Source: Streptomyces sp. CC0208 (GTDB lineage: Bacteria > Actinomycetota > Actinomycetes > Streptomycetales > Streptomycetaceae). From it: a stretch of 64,000 bases of DNA. The DNA lies in assembly GCF_003443735.1 (NCBI RefSeq), contig NZ_CP031969.1, positions 1,550,001-1,614,000 on the forward strand, read 5' to 3'. Shown in pieces: positions 24,404 through 40,052 of this stretch. The position numbers were made by a program, and so were the translations under genes. Numbering within the stretch: position 1 is the stretch's first letter; each line of letters starts with the position of its first letter. The notes under the pieces were generated by a model. The model saw only the letters and a list, made by a program, of their open reading frames with translations. It was not told where the DNA came from and did no database searches.

Positions 24404-24898
24404 ATGACCACCACCCCTGACTTCGCCGCGTACATCGCCGGTCTTCCCCGGATCCTCGCCGGTGCCGCCGCTCTCTTCCGTGACGCCTCGGGCCGGGTCC
24501 TGCTCGTCGAGCCCAACTACCGTGAGGGCTGGGCGCTTCCGGGCGGCACGATCGAGTCGGACGAGGGCGAGACCCCGCGCCAGGGGGCGCGTCGCGAGAC
24601 GCTCGAGGAGATCGGGCTCGACCGCGACCTCGGCCGGCTGCTCGCGGTGGACTGGGTGTACCGGCCGACCTGGCCGCCGCTGGTGGCATACCTCTACGAC
24701 GGCGGTGTCCTCGGCGAGGACGAGCTCAAGGCGATCCGGCTCCAGGAGGAGGAGCTGCTGTCATGGCGGCTCGTGCCACGCGAGGAGCTGGCCGAGTATC
24801 TGCCCGACGGGCTGGGCCGCCGGGTCCTGGTCGCGCTGGACGTGCTGGCGGAGGGGTCGGGGACGGCGGAGCTGGAGAACGGGCACCGGGTGGGCTGA
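24404..24898 (+). CDS. Nudix hydrolase
   Basis: A 164-residue protein with a Nudix box ending in RRETLEEIGL, matching REx2EExG. The loop between the first glycine (LPGG) and the conserved glutamate is two residues longer than the consensus (GTIESDEGE). The family hydrolyses nucleoside diphosphate derivatives such as ADP-ribose, NADH or oxidised nucleotides; the substrate is not evident. ATG 24404 was preferred to a GTG 36 bases upstream because similarity begins there. It precedes a Sir2 deacylase by 91 bases; both relate to NAD/ADP-ribose chemistry, though a functional link is inferred only. Confidence 0.85.
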   Translation: MTTTPDFAAYIAGLPRILAGAAALFRDASGRVLLVEPNYREGWALPGGTIESDEGETPRQGARRETLEEIGLDRDLGRLLAVDWVYRPTWPPLVAYLYDGGVLGEDELKAIRLQEEELLSWRLVPREELAEYLPDGLGRRVLVALDVLAEGSGTAELENGHRVG

Positions 24899-24989
24899 TC
24901 CAGCGCGTGTCGGGCCGCATGGTTGCTCGCGCCCTGGCGGTGGGATATCCACTCGCCGCACCCGGATCACCCGTCCTACCCTCGGCATC

Positions 24990-25727
24990 ATGACCAAGCC
25001 CCTCGTCGCCCTCCTCAGCGGCGCCGGAATCTCCACCGACTCCGGGATCCCCGACTACCGCGGTCCGAACGGGCTGTGGCGCAAGGACCCCGAGGCCGAG
25101 AAGCTCGTGACGTACGACTACTACATGGGCGATCCGGAGATCCGCCGCCGCTCGTGGCGGATGCGGCGGGCGAACGGCGCGCTGACGGCCGAGCCCAACG
25201 CGGCGCACGTGGCGGTGGCCGAGCTGGAGAAGTCCGGGGTGCCGGTGCGGGTGATCACGCAGAACGTGGACGGACTGCACCAGCTCGCCGGGATGCCCGC
25301 CCGAAAGGTCCTCGAACTGCATGGCACCGCACGGCAGGTGGTGTGCACGAGGTGCCACGCACGCGGTTCGATGGAGGACGCGCTCCTGCGCGTCGAGGCC
25401 GGGGAGGCGGACCCGCCGTGCCTGACCTGCGGCGGCATCCTCAAGTCGGCGACCGTGATGTTCGGCGAGCGTCTCGACCCCGTCGTCCTCGGCGAGGCCG
25501 TCGCCATCACCAAGGCGTGCCAGATCTTCATCGCCGTCGGCACCACCCTCCAGGTCCAGCCGGCGGCGGACCTCGCGGGTGTCGCCGCCGACCACGGCGC
25601 CCGGCTCGTCATCGTCAACGCCGAGCCGACACCGTACGACGACCGCGCCGACGAGGTGATCCGGGAGCCGATCGGCACGGCACTGCCCGAGCTGCTGCGC
25701 AGGGTGGGTGCCGGGAGCGGCTGCTAG
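24990..25727 (+). CDS. cobB: Sir2-type NAD-dependent protein deacylase
   Basis: The 245-residue sirtuin carries the NAD-binding GAGIST at residues 10-15, catalytic QNVDGLH, and zinc-binding pairs CTRC and CLTC. Like bacterial CobB it would remove acyl groups from lysines using NAD+, releasing O-acyl-ADP-ribose. The conserved tail VNAEPTPYDDRADEVI fits class III-like bacterial sirtuins. Its stop TAG shares the palindrome CTAG (25724-25727) with the stop of the convergent ogt gene, so there is no spacer or terminator between them. Confidence 0.92.
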   Translation: MTKPLVALLSGAGISTDSGIPDYRGPNGLWRKDPEAEKLVTYDYYMGDPEIRRRSWRMRRANGALTAEPNAAHVAVAELEKSGVPVRVITQNVDGLHQLAGMPARKVLELHGTARQVVCTRCHARGSMEDALLRVEAGEADPPCLTCGGILKSATVMFGERLDPVVLGEAVAITKACQIFIAVGTTLQVQPAADLAGVAADHGARLVIVNAEPTPYDDRADEVIREPIGTALPELLRRVGAGSGC

Positions 25728-26206
25728 AACAGCGCCGCCCCCCGCTCGAAGTCCAGCAGCCGCTGCTTGCGCTCCAGTCCGCCGCCGTAGCCCGTGAGAC
25801 TGCCGTCGGCGCCCACCACGCGGTGGCAGGGGACGATGATGCCGATCGGGTTCCTGCCGTTGGCGAGGCCGACCGCGCGGGAGGCCTTGGGGTTGCCGAG
25901 GGCGTCGGCGAGTTCGCCGTAGGTGCGGGTCTCGCCGTGCGGGATCCGGCGCAGCTGTTCCCAGACCGTGCGCTGGAACGGCGTTCCGTGCAGGCGCAGT
26001 TCCAGGGTGAACTCCTTCAACTCGCCCTTGAAGTAAGCCGTCAGCTGGTCCTCGGCCTCCTTGGACCATCCGTCGTCCGGCGTGCCGAAGGTCTCCTCCG
26101 GCGGGCGGTGGCGCTGGTCGGTCATGTAGAGGCCGCACAGGACGCCGTCGTCGGCGACGAGGGTCAGAGGACCGTAGGGGCTGTCGATCACGGTGTGCTG
26201 CTTCAT
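25724..26206 (-). CDS. ogt: methylated-DNA-protein-cysteine methyltransferase
   Basis: A 160-residue alkyltransferase with the acceptor motif PCHR (C127 in IIVPCHRV), the helix-turn-helix VGLANGRNP and the conserved TPFQRTVWEQLRRIPHGETRTYGELA. It repairs O6-alkylguanine by suicide transfer to C127. It lies nine bases after the AdaA/AlkA fusion gene on the same strand, giving a compact DNA-alkylation repair operon. In this cluster it supplies the O6-methyltransferase activity that the upstream fusion lacks. Confidence 0.93.
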   Translation of the reverse strand: MKQHTVIDSPYGPLTLVADDGVLCGLYMTDQRHRPPEETFGTPDDGWSKEAEDQLTAYFKGELKEFTLELRLHGTPFQRTVWEQLRRIPHGETRTYGELADALGNPKASRAVGLANGRNPIGIIVPCHRVVGADGSLTGYGGGLERKQRLLDFERGAALF

Positions 26207-26215
26207 CGGACGTCC

Positions 26216-27706
26216 TTACACGGGGAGGAAGTTGATCGGGTGGCTGTCGGTGGCCCACAGGTACTGGACCGCGTAGGCCCGCCAGGGCCGCCAGGCCGCC
26301 GCGCGGGCCGTCAGCGCGGCCGGGGTGGCGGGCAGGCCCAACTCCTGGGCGGCGCGGCGGATGCCGAGGTCGGTCGGGAGGAAGGCGTCCGGGTCGCCGA
26401 GGCCGCGCATGGCGATGACGTCGACCGTCCAGGGGCCGAAGCCGGGGAGGGCGAGGAGGAGGGCACGGGTCTCGGACCAGTCGTGCTCGACCCCCAACCG
26501 AAGGCTCCCGTCGGCCAGTTGGTTGACCAGGGTGGTGAAGGTCGTACGGCGGGTGCGGGGCATGGCGAGTGTGCCGGGGTCTAGCGCGGCCAGCGCCCCG
26601 GGAGTCGGGAAGAGGTGCGTCAGGCCGCCCTCGGTGTCGTCCACGGGTTCGCCGTGGGCCGTGACCAGGCGGGCCGCGTGGGTGCGGGCCGCGGCCGTGG
26701 AGACCTGCTGACCCAGCACGGCCCGTACGGCGAACTCCGCCTCGTCGACCGTGCGTGGGACCCGTCGGCCGGGCGCCTTGTCCACGAGGGGGGCCAGCAG
26801 CGGGTCCGTGCGCAGCTGGTCGTCGATGGCGACCGGGTCGGCGTCCAGGTCGAGCAGCCGGCGGCAGCGGCTGATGGCGACGGTCAGGTCGCGCAGGTCG
26901 CTCAGCGTCAACCGGCAGGCGATGTGGTCGGGGCGGGGTGTGAGGGCCACGACGCCATGACCGTACGGCAGTCGCAGGGTGCGCCGGTACGCGCCGTCCC
27001 GCCACTCCTCCACACCCGGGACGGCGGTGGCCGCGAGGTGACCGAAGAGGTTGTCGGGGTTGAGGGGGGCGCGGAACGGCAGGCGCAGGGACAGGGAGCC
27101 GGGGGTGTCCGGCGTGTCCGGCGCGGTCCTCTTCGCGGCGCGTGTGCGCAGCTCGCCCGGCGCGAGCGCGTAAACCTCGCGCACGGTGTCGTTGAAGGTG
27201 CGGATCGCGGAGAAACCGGCCGCGAAGGCGATGTCGGCCATCGGCAGCGCGGTGGTCTCGATGAGGATCCTCGCCGTCTGGGCGCGCTGGGCGCGGGCGA
27301 GGGCGAGCGGGCCGGCGCCGAGTTCGGCGAGGAGCTGGCGTTCGACCTGCCGGGTGCTGTAGCCGAGGCGGGCGGCGAGGCCGGGCACTCCCTCGCGGTC
27401 GACCACGCCGTCGGCGATCAGCCGCATCGCGCGGGCCACGAGGTCGGCGCGCTGGTTCCACTCCGGGGAGCCCGGGCTGGTGTCGGGGCGGCAGCGCTTG
27501 CAGGCCCGGAATCCCGCCTGCTGGCAGGCGGCCGCGCTCGGATAGAAGGTCATGTTCTCGGGCTTGGGCGGGACGACCGGGCAGCTCGGCCGGCAGTAGA
27601 TGCGGGTCGTCAGGACGGCGGTGAAGAACCATCCGTCGAACCGCGCGTCCTTGGACTGCACGGCGCGCACGCAACGCTCGGTCTCGGTGTACATCCCCGT
27701 CTGCAT
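26216..27706 (-). CDS. AdaA-type transcription activator fused to AlkA 3-methyladenine DNA glycosylase
   Basis: About 496 residues from ATG 27706. The N-terminal Ada zinc domain has the four cysteines in YCRPSC and ACKRC, with the methyl-phosphotriester acceptor being the first. An AraC-type helix-turn-helix follows (about 85-185). The C-terminal half is an AlkA-like HhH glycosylase (VLGQQVS, ALPGFGPWTVDVIAMRGLGDPDAFLPTD with the catalytic Asp). It senses alkylated phosphates, activates repair genes and excises alkylated bases. GTG 27724 and ATG 27694 are other possible starts. Such Ada-AlkA fusions are known in actinobacteria. Confidence 0.9.
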   Translation of the reverse strand: MQTGMYTETERCVRAVQSKDARFDGWFFTAVLTTRIYCRPSCPVVPPKPENMTFYPSAAACQQAGFRACKRCRPDTSPGSPEWNQRADLVARAMRLIADGVVDREGVPGLAARLGYSTRQVERQLLAELGAGPLALARAQRAQTARILIETTALPMADIAFAAGFSAIRTFNDTVREVYALAPGELRTRAAKRTAPDTPDTPGSLSLRLPFRAPLNPDNLFGHLAATAVPGVEEWRDGAYRRTLRLPYGHGVVALTPRPDHIACRLTLSDLRDLTVAISRCRRLLDLDADPVAIDDQLRTDPLLAPLVDKAPGRRVPRTVDEAEFAVRAVLGQQVSTAAARTHAARLVTAHGEPVDDTEGGLTHLFPTPGALAALDPGTLAMPRTRRTTFTTLVNQLADGSLRLGVEHDWSETRALLLALPGFGPWTVDVIAMRGLGDPDAFLPTDLGIRRAAQELGLPATPAALTARAAAWRPWRAYAVQYLWATDSHPINFLPV

Positions 27707-27755
27707 GCGTCCAGCATCGACCACCCGGCTGGGCCGGGCTGGCGAGAATCCGACA

Positions 27756-28530
27756 TCAACCTCGCGTGTCCTGGGGCGGGACCTGGCCCGGTCGCCACGC
27801 GGACTCGCGCAGCAGCCGCAGTCCGTTGAGGCCGACGAGGATCGTCGAGCCCTCGTGCCCGGCGACCCCGAGCGGCAGCGGGAGGTGGCCGAGGAGGTCC
27901 CACATCACGAGCCCGGTGATGAAGGCACCCGCGGTCACCAGGTTCTGGAGGACCAGTCGGCGGGCGGCCGGGGACAGCCGTACGACCGCGGGAACGGTGG
28001 CGAGCTCGTCCCGTACGACGACCGCGTCCGCGGTCTCCAACGCGAGGTCGGAGCCCGCACGGCCCATCGCGATGCCGGAGTGGGCGGCGGCGAGCGCGGG
28101 TGCGTCGTTGACGCCGTCCCCGACGAACAGCACCTTGCGCCCGGCGTCCTGGAGCTCCCGTAAGCGGCGCACGAGCTCACGACCGTCCCCGCTCGTCAAC
28201 CTCGGCCACCCCGGGCCCTTTCCTCCACGACCGCCCCCGCTCGTCCGCCCCGGGCCCTCTCCTCCACGACCGTCCGGATCCGCCCACCCCGGCCCGTGCC
28301 CCGGCCGGTGCCCCGGCTCCTGTGCGCGGGCGACGCCGACGATCCTCCCTCGATCCGCGCGACCACCCCGCGTCCCGGCGTCGCCACGAAGTCCGTCGCG
28401 CTCGCGATCCGGAGGCCCCTCGCCCACGCCGACGTCACAATCGCCCGCGCCAGCGGATGCTCACTGGGGTACTCGGCGGCGGCCGCCAGGGCGAGCAGCT
28501 CGTCCTCGTCGAGCTCCGCCTCCGGAAACG
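27756..28530 (-). pseudogene. heavy-metal P-type ATPase, doubly truncated remnant
   Basis: The distal part keeps the ATPase hinge [11 protein letters not shown] and the last membrane helices ([39 protein letters not shown]) typical of HMA/CadA-ZntA transporters. Nearer 28530 another piece matches the nucleotide-binding domain ([27 protein letters not shown]). Between them (about 28183-28320) the ATP-domain core is missing and replaced by low-complexity Arg/Gly-rich repeats. The metal-binding domain, the first six helices and the DKTG phosphorylation site are lost at the 28530 junction. It cannot make a working pump. Confidence 0.8.
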
Positions 28531-29528
28531 GTCAGGTCGTGCTCAAGCCGCTGTTCGGCACGCTCGCCGACCGGATCGGGGCGCGTCCCGTGCTGCTCGG
28601 CGGACTGGTGGCCTTCGCCGTCGCGTCCGCGCTCTACGCCCTCGCCGACAGCCCCGGTTGGCTGTGGGCCGCGCGGCTCGGGCAGGGTGCGGCGGCCTCC
28701 GCCTTCTCTCCCGCCGCGTCCGCGCTGGTGGCCCGGCTGAATCCGGCCGCCAAACGCGGGCGGGCCTTCGGGAGTTACGGCTTCTACAAGTCCGTCGGTT
28801 ACACCCTGGGACCGCCGCTCGGCGGGGTGCTGGTGTGGGCGGGCGGGCTGTGGCTGCTGTTCACGGTGCTGGCGGTGCTGGGCGCGGCCGTGGCGGGGTG
28901 GGCGCTGATCGCCGTACCCGTCGTACCGCCCCTCCCCCGCACCCGGCAGACAGTTCTCGACCTGGCGCGGCGGCTGGCCGACCCGGCGTTCCTGGTCCCC
29001 ACGGCCGCGCTCGCCGGGGCGACCGCCGCACTGTCGGTGGGCGTGGGCTTCCTGCCCGTGTCGGGCGCGGTGGCGGGACTGGGCACGGTGGCGACGGGTG
29101 CCGCGGTGTCGGTCCTCGCGGCCTGCGCGGCGGTGGTACAGCCGCGCGCCGGGCGGGCGTTGGACGCGGGCCGGCTCACGTTTCGGGGTGGACTGACCGC
29201 CGGGTTGTTGCTGGCGGCGGCCGGTCTGGGCTGCGCGATGCTGCCGGGTCTCGCGGGTGTGCTGCTGGGTGCCGCGCTGATCGGCGTGGGGACGGGGCTG
29301 ATCACCCCGCTGGGGTTCGCGGCGCTCGCGGCCTCGACTCCGCCGGAACGGCTGGGGCAGACGATGGGAGCGGCCGAGCTGGGACGCGAACTGGGAGACG
29401 CCGGCGGGCCGTTGCTGGTCGCCAGGGTGGCCGCGACGGCGAGTCTGACGTACGGGTACGGGGTGCTGGCGGTGCTGCTGGCGTGTGGTCCGATGGTGGC
29501 GGCGGGCCTGGTTCGCCGACGCGGGTGA
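28530..29528 (+). pseudogene. MFS transporter lacking its N-terminus
   Basis: The frame from about 28530 encodes a major-facilitator transporter starting inside helix 2 and the loop motif GTLADRIGARPVLL, then about ten further helices with GSYGFYKSVGYTLGPPLGG and LGQTMGAAELGRELGDAGGP. The first helix and a start codon are missing. Upstream in-frame sequence (28296-28530) is the antisense of the P-type ATPase remnant, not transporter sequence. The gene was therefore probably divergent from the ATPase, and one deletion removed both 5' ends. A truncated product from an internal start is possible but would lack helix 1. Confidence 0.78.
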
Positions 29529-29570
29529 GGCGTCACCGGGAGTCCCGGGCCGCCCCACCCGCGCTGTGCG

Positions 29571-36396
<6,826 letters not shown>

Positions 36397-36957
36397 CTTC
36401 GGACCCCTTCGTCAGCCGATGGCCAGAGGATCAGGATATGCCGGGGGACCGACAGTCTCGGGGCGCGGGGGTAAGTCGGGGGCGGCGGGGGTCGGGGATG
36501 GGGGTCGGGACGGGGGCGGAGACGGCTTCGGGGGGAGGTCGGGTTCCGGGGGTGGGAGGTCAGGCTCGGGGAGAAGTGGCGGGGAACGGGGTCCGGCACG
36601 CCAGTGCGTCCGACGCGCGGGGCAAGTCGGCGGAGGCGGGGCAGGGACCGCTTCGGTGGATACCGGGCCCCCGGGGGGGGGGAGGCCAGGCTCGGGGAGG
36701 AATGGCCGGGAACCGGGGCCGGCGCGCGGGGAGCGGCCTGCACCCTCCGGTCGGGCGCCCCTGGCGCCCGACCGACGACGGCTCCGGTTGTGTCCTCTGC
36801 GGGGGGGGAAGGCTGGCTCCGGTCCCTTCGGACCCGACCGCGTGCGCGGCTCCGACCTCGCCCGACGGCCCCCCGGCTCCGGCCTCGGCTCGGCTCCCGT
36901 TTCCGCTCCGGTTTCCGCCCCCCGGCCATGAGTCCGGCCTCCGGCCCGGCCGTCGCG
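36397..36957. repeat. G-rich intergenic region with imperfect repeats and a G-quadruplex candidate
   Basis: This 561-base spacer has no convincing gene. Its plus strand is extremely G-rich. Five G-runs at 36487-36491, 36494-36497, 36500-36504, 36507-36509 and 36512-36516 are separated by two-base loops, a strong quadruplex motif. Two imperfect copies of a roughly 60-base unit lie at about 36541-36600 and 36665-36726 (sharing GGTGGGAGGTCAGGCTCGGGG-like sequence). Open frames across it are low-complexity Gly/Arg/Pro and not believed. Confidence 0.6.
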
Positions 36958-37803
36958 TCAGGCCTCGCCCGCCAGCAGCCCCCTCACCCTGCGGGCCGTC
37001 GCCGCGTCACGGGCCGCGGTGAAGGGGAGGGTGTTGCCGCCCTTGATGCTGAACGGTTCGCCGGTGAGGGTCAGATGGGCGCCGCCCGCCTCCTCGACCA
37101 GCAGCAGGCCCGCCGCGTGGTCCCAGGCCGCCTCCCAGGAGAACGCCACGGCGTCCGACTCGCCCCGGGCGACGGCGAGATACTCCAGGCCCGCCGAACC
37201 GCACGGGCGCGGTGCGACCCCGTCCGTCCACAGTCCCAGCAGGCCGCGCTTCTGCTCCTCCGTCGTGTAGTCCGGGTGGGAGGTGGCCACCCGGAGGTCG
37301 CGGCCCGGGTCGGGAGCGCCCGCGCGCAGCCGCTCGCCGTCGAGGAACGCGCCCCGGCCGCGTATCGCCGTGGCCAGTTGGTCCCGGGCCGGTGCGTAGG
37401 TCCAGGAGGCGAGCAGGACGCCGCTCCTCGCGAGCGCGACCAGCATGCAGAAGCCGGGGTCGCCGTGCACGAACTGCCGCGTGCCGTCGACGGGGTCGAC
37501 TATCCAGACGGGGGTGTCGCCCTGCAGCGCCTCGTACGACGCCGGGTTGGCGTGGACCGCCTCCTCGCCGACCACGACGGAGCCGGGCAGGAGGGCGCCG
37601 AGCACCTCCGTGAGGTACTGCTCGGCCAGCCGGTCGGCGTCCGTGACCAGGTCGTGGGGGCCGGCCTTCTGGTCGACCTCATGCGCGGCGAGCCGCCGGA
37701 AGCGCGGCATGACCTCGGCCGCGGCGGCCTTGCGCACTGCCTCTTCCACGTCACCCGCGTGCCGGTCGAGAAACTCGTCGATGGTTTCCGTGTCTTCGAT
37801 CAT
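36958..37803 (-). CDS. inositol-monophosphatase family phosphatase
   Basis: The 281-residue protein has the metal-binding motifs of the family: GEE (VVGEEAVHA), DPVDGT followed by RQFVHG, and WDHAAG near the C-terminus. Family members dephosphorylate inositol phosphates, histidinol phosphate or PAP. ATG 37803 begins the similarity (MIEDTETIDEFLDRH). Between it and the next gene (37804-37945) nothing else is seen. The exact substrate cannot be read from sequence. Confidence 0.85.
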   Translation of the reverse strand: MIEDTETIDEFLDRHAGDVEEAVRKAAAAEVMPRFRRLAAHEVDQKAGPHDLVTDADRLAEQYLTEVLGALLPGSVVVGEEAVHANPASYEALQGDTPVWIVDPVDGTRQFVHGDPGFCMLVALARSGVLLASWTYAPARDQLATAIRGRGAFLDGERLRAGAPDPGRDLRVATSHPDYTTEEQKRGLLGLWTDGVAPRPCGSAGLEYLAVARGESDAVAFSWEAAWDHAAGLLLVEEAGGAHLTLTGEPFSIKGGNTLPFTAARDAATARRVRGLLAGEA

Positions 37804-37945
37804 GACTCCATGAGAGCACGAGGGACTGACAATCCCCACCCGCCCGGTGAAGGGCGAGTGCCATCACCGTGAACACCGGTAATGCGGAGACAACGGGCGC
37901 TCGATCCAGGACGAATGACATGAACCCCCCGTGCGACCACACCTG

Positions 37946-39799
37946 TCACCGTCCCACCGCATACCCCTGCATCCCCCGCGGATTGGCCCCCGCCGACAGC
38001 ACCCCCGTCTCCGGATCCCGCGCCACCGCGCACAACCGTCCCTCCGACCAGGGCTCCCCCACCGTGACGTCGTGCCCCCGCCGCCGCAGCTCCTCGACCA
38101 CCCGGGGATCCGTCCGTGCCTCCACGGTGAGGCTCCCGGGCCGCATCCCGCGCGGATAGAACGACCCGGGGAAGCTGTCGTTGTGCCAGTTCGGGGCGTC
38201 GATCGCGCCCTGGAGGTCGAGACCGCCGCGGACCGGGGAGCCCAGGGCGACGGCCAGGAAGAAGTGCAGCTGCCACTGGTCCTGCTGGTCCCCGCCGGGG
38301 GTGCCGAAGGCCAGGACGGGCACCCCGGCGCGCAGGGCGATCGAGGGTGTGAGGGTGGTGCGGGGGCGGCGGCCGGGCGTGAGGGAGTTGGGCAGGCCCT
38401 CCTCCAGCCAGGTCATCTGGAGCCGGGTGCCGAGCGGGAAGCCCAGTTCGGGCACGACCGGGTTGGACTGGAGCCACCCCCCGCTGGGCGTGGCGGCGAC
38501 CAGGTTTCCCCAGCGGTCGACGACGTCGAGGTGGCAGGTGTCGCCCCGGGTGGTGCCGTCGGAACCGGTCTCGGGCTCGCCCGGCACAGGGGACGTGGGG
38601 TTCTTCGCGACCGTGGGCTCTCCGACACCCATCGGGCTGAACCCGGGCTCGTCGGTGACGACCACATGCGCGTGTGCGCTGAGCCGCGGGGCGCGCCCGC
38701 CGGGGCTGCCCGGCCGCAGCTCGTACGAGGCCTTGTCGCCGACGAGTTCACGCCGCTGCGCGTTGTACTCGGCCGACAGCAGCTCGGCGAGTGGTACCTC
38801 GGCCGCGTCCCCGTACCAGGCCTCCCGGTCGGCCATCGCCAGCTTGCAGCCCTCGACCAGCAGATGGACGTACTCGGCGGACCCGTACCGCGGCAGTTCG
38901 GGCGGCAGCAGCGCGAGTTGCTGGAGGAGGACCGGGCCCTGGCTCCAGGGGCCGGCCTTGCACAGGGTCCAGCCGTTCCAGTCGTACGTCGCCGGAGCCT
39001 CGTAGCTCGCGGACCACCCGGCGAGATCGGCGGCCGTGAGCGTGCCGGTGTGCCGCGCGCCGCTGGTGTCCAGGGTGGGCCGCTGCGCCTGCCGTACGAG
39101 CGCCTCGGCGATGAACCCGGTACGCCACACCTCACGCGCCGCCTCGATCTGCGCGACCCGGTCGCCCGCCCCCGCCACCTCGTCGATCAGCCGCTTCCAG
39201 GTGGCGGCGAGGGCCGGGTTGCGGAACAGCTCGCCGGGCCGCGGGGCCTTCCCGCCCGGCAGGTACACCTGCGCCGACGAGGTCCACTCCGTCTCGAACA
39301 GCTCCCGTACGCTCTCGACGGTCGCGCCGACGTTCTCCACGGGCGCGTGCCCGTCCTCGGCGTACCCGATGGCGTATTTGAGGACGTCGGCGAGGGACTT
39401 GGTGCCGTGGTCACGGAGCAGCAGCATCCAGGCGTCGAAGGCGCCGGGGACCGCGGCGGCGAGGGGGCCGGTGCCGGGGACGAGATCCAGGCCCAGCCCC
39501 TTGTAGTGGGCCACGGTCGCCCCGGCGGGCGCGACGCCCTGCCCGCACAGCACCCGCACCTCCCCACCGGCGGGCGCGAGCAGGATCGGCACCTCGCCTG
39601 CGGGCCCGTTGAGGTGCGGCTCGACGACGTGCAGCACGAAGGCGCCGGCCACCGCCGCGTCGTACGCGTTGCCGCCGTCCTCCAGCACCGCCATCGCCGA
39701 CTGCGAGGCCAGCCAGTGGGTGGAGGACACCATGCCGAAGGTGCCTTGAAGAGTGGGACGGGTCGTGAACACGCCTTTCACCTCACAGTTTCCGCGCAT
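37946..39799 (-). CDS. gamma-glutamyltransferase family protein without signal peptide
   Basis: The 617-residue protein is an Ntn-hydrolase of the Ggt/cephalosporin-acylase family. The autoprocessing nucleophile is T421 in GDTCHLDVVDRWGN, where the usual TTH is TCH, and the GTPGGDQQ loop is present. No signal peptide is found: the N-terminus reads MRGNCEVKGVFTTRPTLQG. It is thus probably cytoplasmic, unlike the secreted paralogue at 60200-61996. ATG 39799 has GGAGAGG upstream. Family members hydrolyse or transfer gamma-glutamyl groups, but relatives process other amides. Confidence 0.85.
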   Translation of the reverse strand: MRGNCEVKGVFTTRPTLQGTFGMVSSTHWLASQSAMAVLEDGGNAYDAAVAGAFVLHVVEPHLNGPAGEVPILLAPAGGEVRVLCGQGVAPAGATVAHYKGLGLDLVPGTGPLAAAVPGAFDAWMLLLRDHGTKSLADVLKYAIGYAEDGHAPVENVGATVESVRELFETEWTSSAQVYLPGGKAPRPGELFRNPALAATWKRLIDEVAGAGDRVAQIEAAREVWRTGFIAEALVRQAQRPTLDTSGARHTGTLTAADLAGWSASYEAPATYDWNGWTLCKAGPWSQGPVLLQQLALLPPELPRYGSAEYVHLLVEGCKLAMADREAWYGDAAEVPLAELLSAEYNAQRRELVGDKASYELRPGSPGGRAPRLSAHAHVVVTDEPGFSPMGVGEPTVAKNPTSPVPGEPETGSDGTTRGDTCHLDVVDRWGNLVAATPSGGWLQSNPVVPELGFPLGTRLQMTWLEEGLPNSLTPGRRPRTTLTPSIALRAGVPVLAFGTPGGDQQDQWQLHFFLAVALGSPVRGGLDLQGAIDAPNWHNDSFPGSFYPRGMRPGSLTVEARTDPRVVEELRRRGHDVTVGEPWSEGRLCAVARDPETGVLSAGANPRGMQGYAVGR

Positions 39800-40012
39800 C
39801 GGCCGGACCTCTCCTCCACAGGCTATCGATCGCTTTCGCAGGACGAAGTTTTTGCGATCGCGCGAGAAGTCCATGAACCATGCGGGTGCCCGCGCCCCCC
39901 ACGCGGGCACCAACTCGACCAGGAGTCACGCATGTTGTGGAAGGCCCTCACCCACCGTCGAGGCGACGTTCAACAGTGACTACTCGGGCGGTACGGCCGC
40001 GTAGTCGCCGCC

Positions 40013-40052
40013 GGGCAGACGGCGGCCCTGTCACACCGAAGGCCGTCTGCCC
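40013..40052 (-). terminator. intrinsic terminator at the methyltransferase 3' end
   Basis: GGGCAGACGGC (40013-40023) pairs perfectly with GCCGTCTGCCC (40042-40052), an 11-bp stem with an 18-base loop. The stop codon of the methyltransferase gene (40031-40033) lies in the loop and the promoter-proximal arm is coding. Confidence 0.55.

Noticed and set aside
36438-37022. Long Gly/Arg/Pro-rich open frames in the G-rich spacer
   Set aside because: Low-complexity translation in several frames at once; typical of GC-rich non-coding DNA.
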